The notes beneath the pieces were generated by a model. It was not told the DNA's origin, made no database searches, and saw only the letters and a program-made list of their open reading frames with translations. Source: JAFLCL01 sp039809495 (lineage in GTDB: Bacteria; Myxococcota_A; Polyangia; Polyangiales; Sandaracinaceae). Taken from it: a stretch of 35,244 nt of DNA. Where the stretch lies: positions 1 to 35,244 of the forward strand of contig JBDHVC010000052.1 of NCBI GenBank assembly GCA_039809495.1, given 5' to 3'. Within the stretch, counting starts at the first letter, position 1. Each line of letters opens with the position of its first letter. Of this stretch, positions 32,901 through 35,244 are shown in pieces. The translations under genes and the position numbers were made by a program.

Positions 32901-33623
32901 TCAGGAGCCCTGCTCGGCGTGTCGCCCCGCCTGCCGGACCATCTTGTTGTTCGGCAGGTACGTGCCGAACACGAGATCCCAGAGCGGCGACGTGATGCCG
33001 TAGCGGTGGTTGGGCGAGTCGTGGTGGTGGAGCATGTGGTAGCGCTTGATGAAGCGCCCGACCCCGCCCTTCGGGTTGAAGTAGTGGGTGTAGTAGTGCA
33101 TCCAGTCGTACGCGACGTAGCCGGCCGCCGTGCCCGCGTAGACGGGCCAGAAGTACGCTCCGAACAGGAAGTACCAGAGCAGCGCCACGAGCGCCGCGAA
33201 GGGCCAGATGACGATCGGCGGCAGGACGAGCCGCATCGGATCGTTCGGGAATTCGTGGTGGTAGCCGTGCATCAAGAAGAGCTGGAGGCGCTCCTTCTCG
33301 TTCTTGGCGTCGAAGTGAAAGACGACGCGGTGCAGGAAGTACTCGATGAGCGTCGTGATCAGCACGCCACCCGCGAAGAGCGGGAGCGCGAGGAGCGAGA
33401 GATCGCGCAGGCCCGCGTAGAGGCCGTACAGGATGAACCCGCCGAACCAGATGCCGGGCGTGATCGGGTGCGCCTGCGCGAGGTAGGTCTCGACGAAGTC
33501 GTTCTTGAACACGCGCATGCGGTTCGCCGGCCTCGCGCGCTTGCCATCCGGCCCGACGGCCCGCTCCGGCATCCGGCCCTCGGCCGCGTTCAGGCACTCC
33601 TCGGAGAGATCGAGCATTCCCAT
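32901..33623 (-). CDS. Fatty acid hydroxylase superfamily membrane protein
   Basis: A 240-aa integral membrane diiron enzyme of the fatty-acid hydroxylase / sterol desaturase superfamily. The histidine clusters are in order: EYFLHRVVFHFD, HGYHHEFPND, YDWMHYYTHYFNPKGG and KRYHMLHHHDSPNHRYGITS, ending PLWDLVFGTY. About four membrane helices surround them (for example LSLLALPLFAGGVLITTLIE). The spacing is like FA2H/Scs7-type fatty acid 2-hydroxylases without the cytochrome b5 domain, so hydroxylation of a lipid acyl chain is likely. Start ATG 33623 was chosen; ATG 33617 and an upstream frame are alternatives. It diverges from a MarR gene, a possible regulator. Confidence 0.87.
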   Translation of the reverse strand: MGMLDLSEECLNAAEGRMPERAVGPDGKRARPANRMRVFKNDFVETYLAQAHPITPGIWFGGFILYGLYAGLRDLSLLALPLFAGGVLITTLIEYFLHRVVFHFDAKNEKERLQLFLMHGYHHEFPNDPMRLVLPPIVIWPFAALVALLWYFLFGAYFWPVYAGTAAGYVAYDWMHYYTHYFNPKGGVGRFIKRYHMLHHHDSPNHRYGITSPLWDLVFGTYLPNNKMVRQAGRHAEQGS

Positions 33624-33725
33624 GGCGTCGGCGGGACTACCAGGGCTTTGCTCACACGGCAACGACCCGGCTGACGATTCTCACGTCGCAGAACGCCGAA
33701 AACGGATGCAGATCGCTTGCCGCCT

Positions 33726-33736
33726 CATGAATCATG
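33726..33736. promoter_or_regulatory. Inverted repeat, possible MarR operator
   Basis: CATGA-A-TCATG is a perfect 5-bp inverted repeat in the 158-bp region between the divergent hydroxylase and MarR genes, 30 bp before the MarR -10 box. It suits a MarR dimer site but is short. Confidence 0.3.
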
Positions 33737-33766
33737 CCATTCGGCGACGCTCGCGCCGTCGTCTGC

Positions 33767-33772
33767 TAACGT
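33767..33772 (+). promoter_or_regulatory. TAACGT -10 box before the MarR gene
   Basis: TAACGT ends 9 nt before ATG 33782, with no Shine-Dalgarno. It is consistent with a near-leaderless transcript. Confidence 0.38.
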
Positions 33773-33781
33773 GCGCCCACG

Positions 33782-34342
33782 ATGTCCGACGTGTTCGCGC
33801 CGATCGATCTGGCGACCCTCCCACGCGAGCACATCGCGCGGGAGATCGCGAAGCGGTTCACGTTCCTTCGCCGCCTCGCCACGGTCGAGCTCAACCGCAT
33901 CCTCGCGCCGCTCGGCGCGACCGCGCCGATGTACAACATCCTCCTCAGGCTCAGCACGGAGGGCGAGCTCTCGCAGCACGAGCTCGCGCTCGACGCGGGC
34001 CTCGACGCGGCGGGGGTGAGCCGCATGGTCGCGAAGCTCATGGAGGCGAACCTCGTGGCGGTGAAGGTCGATCCGGGCGATCGGCGGCGTCGCCTCGTCC
34101 GCCTCACGCCCAAGGGGCTCGCGTTCGAGCGGTCGCTCGAGCCGGTCGTCGACGGCGCCATCCGCCACACGGTCATCGGCCTCGACGAGCGCGAGGAGTA
34201 CGAGCTGCTCCGCATCCTCGACAAGGTGACGTGCTCGATGGCGGAGGTGCTCTCGATGGTGCGCCGCGAGCGGCGTCGCACCCGGACGCGGAGGCGGAGC
34301 CCCTTGCTCGGAGGAGCCGACGACGAGCGCGAGGGATCGTGA
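33782..34342 (+). CDS. MarR-family transcriptional regulator
   Basis: A 186-aa winged-helix regulator. After a dimerisation helix (REIAKRFTFLRRLATVELNR) come the DNA-binding helices: YNILLRLSTEGELSQHELAL and DAAGVSRMVAKLMEANLVAV, then the beta-wing with the family hallmark DPGDRRRRLVRLTPKG. A C-terminal helix returns to the dimer interface, followed by an Arg-rich tail of about 20 residues. MarR proteins usually repress nearby genes and respond to small phenolic or lipid ligands or oxidation. The divergent fatty-acid hydroxylase gene is the natural candidate target. Confidence 0.9.
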   Translation: MSDVFAPIDLATLPREHIAREIAKRFTFLRRLATVELNRILAPLGATAPMYNILLRLSTEGELSQHELALDAGLDAAGVSRMVAKLMEANLVAVKVDPGDRRRRLVRLTPKGLAFERSLEPVVDGAIRHTVIGLDEREEYELLRILDKVTCSMAEVLSMVRRERRRTRTRRRSPLLGGADDEREGS

Positions 34343-34363
34343 GGGCTGAGCGCGCGGATGCGG

Positions 34364-34369
34364 TAGGCT
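34364..34369 (+). promoter_or_regulatory. TAGGCT -10 box before the kinase gene
   Basis: TAGGCT, identical to the box before the thioesterase gene, ends 10 nt before ATG 34380. No Shine-Dalgarno is visible. Confidence 0.38.
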
Positions 34370-34379
34370 CGGGCTTCGC

Positions 34380-35244
<865 letters not shown>

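Overview
The window looks like chromosomal DNA of a very GC-rich myxobacterium. I infer Polyangia or Sandaracinaceae-like from composition and gene style only. The signs are strong G/C third positions, many lipoproteins with Cys-rich or Asp-rich (EF-hand-like) repeats, a VWA/ECF sigma operon, a Pkn2-type Ser/Thr kinase, TMEM175, and a split heavy-metal RND system. Genes within operons mostly join through ATGA or GTGA stop/start overlaps. Several first genes have a TANNNT box 6 to 11 nt before the start codon and no Shine-Dalgarno sequence, which suggests leaderless mRNAs.

Left edge (1-3620, minus strand): a defence-island fragment. An excisionase-type HTH gene, a BrxE-like gene and a BrxA-like (DUF1819) gene overlap each other in the order expected at the head of a BREX type 6 locus, but brxA appears to break off at about position 90. 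Upstream are three unrecognised, overlapping genes (152, 238 and 99 aa), at least two of them DNA-binding-like. Their 5' region holds a perfect palindrome, a strong hairpin and five 11-bp direct repeats. The segment ends at a tRNA-3'-end-like sequence plus hairpin (3541-3610) that could be an island border.

3741-21027: ordinary chromosome. A PaaI thioesterase, a Cys-rich lipoprotein and an SGNH hydrolase come first. Then a copper/silver-type efflux region: TolC/CusC-like on the minus strand, and a small membrane protein, a Cys-rich protein, CusB with a heavy-metal-binding domain, a CusA with a C-terminal extension and a cupredoxin lipoprotein on the plus strand. They are followed by an AurF-like diiron protein and a lipoprotein. 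TMEM175, a small membrane protein, lepA, a ribbon-helix-helix regulator with a clear sigma70-like promoter, and two Asp-repeat lipoproteins complete this part.

21097-25900: an RluB-type pseudouridine synthase, tRNA-fMet (CAU) and its hairpin terminator, then an accessory block directly downstream of the tRNA: a HEPN-like unknown protein, and on the minus strand a PD-(D/E)XK-like nuclease followed by a C5 cytosine methyltransferase, a probable type II restriction-modification pair. No integrase is visible.

26036-35244: chromosomal again. A five-gene chain (VWA protein, ECF sigma factor, probable membrane anti-sigma, TPR-like lipoprotein, Cys-rich lipoprotein), a membrane rhodanese, two secreted lipoproteins, a SpoU-class RNA methyltransferase, a fatty-acid-hydroxylase-family protein diverging from a MarR regulator, and a Ser/Thr kinase cut by the window end.
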